This document shows positions 62,885-64,000 of a DNA stretch of 64,000 bases, piece after piece. Origin of the DNA: Superficieibacter electus (lineage in GTDB: Bacteria > Pseudomonadota > Gammaproteobacteria > Enterobacterales > Enterobacteriaceae); contig NZ_PQGD01000003.1 in the NCBI RefSeq assembly GCF_002915575.1, forward strand, positions 247,044-311,043, written 5' to 3'. How positions within the stretch are numbered: the first letter of the stretch is position 1; each line of letters opens with the position of its first letter. Below the pieces are notes generated by a model that saw only the letters and a program-made list of their open reading frames with translations, ran no database searches and was not told where the DNA came from. The position numbers were made by a program, and so were the translations under genes.

Positions 62885-63928
62885 CTAGCGCAAACGCACG
62901 CGCAACAAATCAGAAAAGCGCGTGGTGTAACGCGGAGAAAGCATTTCACGCTTCATCTGCCATGGTTGCTCAATACCCTGTCCGGCGAAAAATAGCGTTC
63001 CCCTTCCCTGTTTTTTATTGAGCTTATCCAGCGTCTGCATCAGTACCTCACTATTCAGGCGCGGTATATTGCTGTCAAACAGATTAAGCTGGGCGACGCC
63101 CTGGCTGAAAAAATCGCTGAGCATAACGCCCGCTTTTTGATAGCGATGCCCTTCCCGCCAGATGGCGTCCAGACACGTTACTGCTGCCTCAATGATGTCA
63201 CGCGTATCCTGGGTAGGGACATTGATGCGCAGGGAAGCACTGTTGTCATAACGGGCGGGATACGGATCGAAGGGGGAAGTCTTGATAAAAACTGAAATAA
63301 AGCGGCAATACTGATGCTGACCGCGCATTCTTTCGGCCGCCCGCGACGCATAGCTACATACCGCTTCGCGCACTGGCTGATAATCACTCAGTCGTTCGCC
63401 AAACGAGCGCGAGCACATGATCTCCTGCTTTTCAGGAATAAATTCGTCTATCTGCAGGCAGGGTTCACCGCGCAGTTCACGCACGGTTCGCTCCAGAATG
63501 ACGCTAAAGTGCTTGCGGATAAAGCGGATATCCGCATCCGCCAGTTGCAGGATATTTTCAATGCCCATCATGGTGAGTTTTTTGGCGATCCGTCGGCCAA
63601 CGCCCCAGACCTCCTCAACCGATAAGTGCGCCATCAGTTTGCGCTGGCGAGCAGTGTTTGACAGATCGACGACGCCTCCGGTTTGCGGCCATTTTTTAGC
63701 GGCATGATTCGCCAGTTTTGCCAGCGTTTTGGTCGGGGCAATGCCCACACCGACGCGCAAATGGGTTCTCTGCCACAGGATATCACGCACTTCGCGGCCA
63801 AAATCGTTCAGGTTGCGGCAGTTAGCCACCCCGGTCAGATCGCAAAAGGCTTCATCAATACTGTACATCTCGACGCCAGGCGTTATCTCTTCCAGAATTG
63901 ACATGACCCGCCGGCTCATATCGGCATT
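62885..63928 (-). pseudogene. umuC: umuC, 5'-truncated (DNA polymerase V catalytic subunit)
   Basis: The frame matches E. coli UmuC (422 residues) from about residue 77 (ADMS) to the C-terminus, ending ...SDLLRVRLR. The catalytic Asp-Glu pair of YSIDEAFCDL is kept (residues about 22-23 of the frame), but the N-terminal metal-binding aspartate (Asp6 in E. coli) and roughly 75 residues are gone. Homology stops abruptly near 63928, and the frame meets TAA at 63953-63955. The region beyond is unrelated to umuC. The fragment starts at ATG 63919 with no ribosome site. It cannot act as a translesion polymerase by itself and is probably the relic of a deletion or insertion. Confidence 0.85.
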
Positions 63929-64000
63929 TATGTGGAATACAATTTCAACAGCTTAATTAGTAACCGACTCAAAGCACGCGCGCTTTAGGTATGTCAGACC
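63929..64000. other. Sequence of unknown origin beyond the umuC breakpoint
   Basis: These last 72 bases replace the 5' part of umuC. They contain a palindrome-like AAAGCACGCGCGCTTT at 63971-63986, which could be a terminator or the edge of a mobile element. Too little is visible to decide. Confidence 0.4.

Noticed and set aside
1-64000. CRISPR arrays, tRNA/rRNA genes, insertion sequences and prophage genes
   Set aside because: I found no regularly spaced repeats, no transposase or integrase frame and no cloverleaf-like gene in the intergenic gaps.

Overview
The window is chromosomal DNA of an enterobacterium (order Enterobacterales, family Enterobacteriaceae). The last 17 kb carry, in mirror image, the gene order known from Escherichia coli around 26 min (treA, ymgE, ycgR, emtA, ldcA, cvrA, dadX, dadA, ycgB, fadR, dsbB, umuC), with proteins close to the E. 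coli ones. A Citrobacter or near relative is my guess, because the left 47 kb is a long catabolic and transport region that is not next to treA in E. coli K-12. I see no tRNA, rRNA, CRISPR array or intact insertion sequence.

Layout. (1) 1-6.3 kb, + strand: a molybdenum aldehyde oxidoreductase operon (paoB end, paoC, paoD) extended by a MocA-like cytidylyltransferase and a phosphoketolase, closed by a REP/BIME repeat. (2) 6.5-14.2 kb, - strand: a general amino-acid ABC importer (AapJQMP type), a TauE/SafE exporter and two MmgE/PrpD-family proteins, with a divergent GntR/FCD regulator at 14.5 kb. (3) 15.1-29.2 kb, - strand: a peptide/opine-type ABC importer with a fused ATPase, a third MmgE/PrpD protein, a Tat-exported binding protein, hydantoinase/oxoprolinase subunits HyuA and HyuB, a porin and a cytoplasmic BisC-like molybdoenzyme. 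A TGTATACA palindrome lies upstream of both large minus-strand clusters. (4) 29.4-34.0 kb: a cupin, a CGNR regulator with a divergent alpha/beta hydrolase, and an MFS exporter with a divergent AraC regulator. (5) 34.0-46.9 kb: two divergent operons. The left one has a GntR regulator, an SsuABC-type importer, a zinc-less alcohol dehydrogenase/quinone reductase, a PaaI thioesterase, a VOC protein, an acyl-CoA ligase and a cytoplasmic gamma-glutamyltransferase. The right one has a second SsuABC-type importer with a BAAT-type acyl hydrolase.

(6) 47.1-64 kb is the conserved backbone: trehalase, a Fur-controlled hydroxamate siderophore receptor, envelope and motility genes, D-alanine catabolism, fadR, dsbB and umuC. 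It shows local decay: nhaB is missing between fadR and dsbB, umuC has lost its 5' end near 63.93 kb, and an Rpn-family C-terminal fragment with an unknown gene sits between cvrA and dadX.

Reading of the whole: regions 2-5 look like self-contained units of regulator, importer and enzymes for amide-, amino-acid- or thioester-type organic compounds, with molybdenum enzymes for oxidation (paoC) and S/N-oxide reduction (BisC-like). The substrates cannot be read from sequence. The divergent locus at 34-47 kb and the HyuAB/PrpD/BisC locus at 15-29 kb are the best candidates for undescribed pathways.
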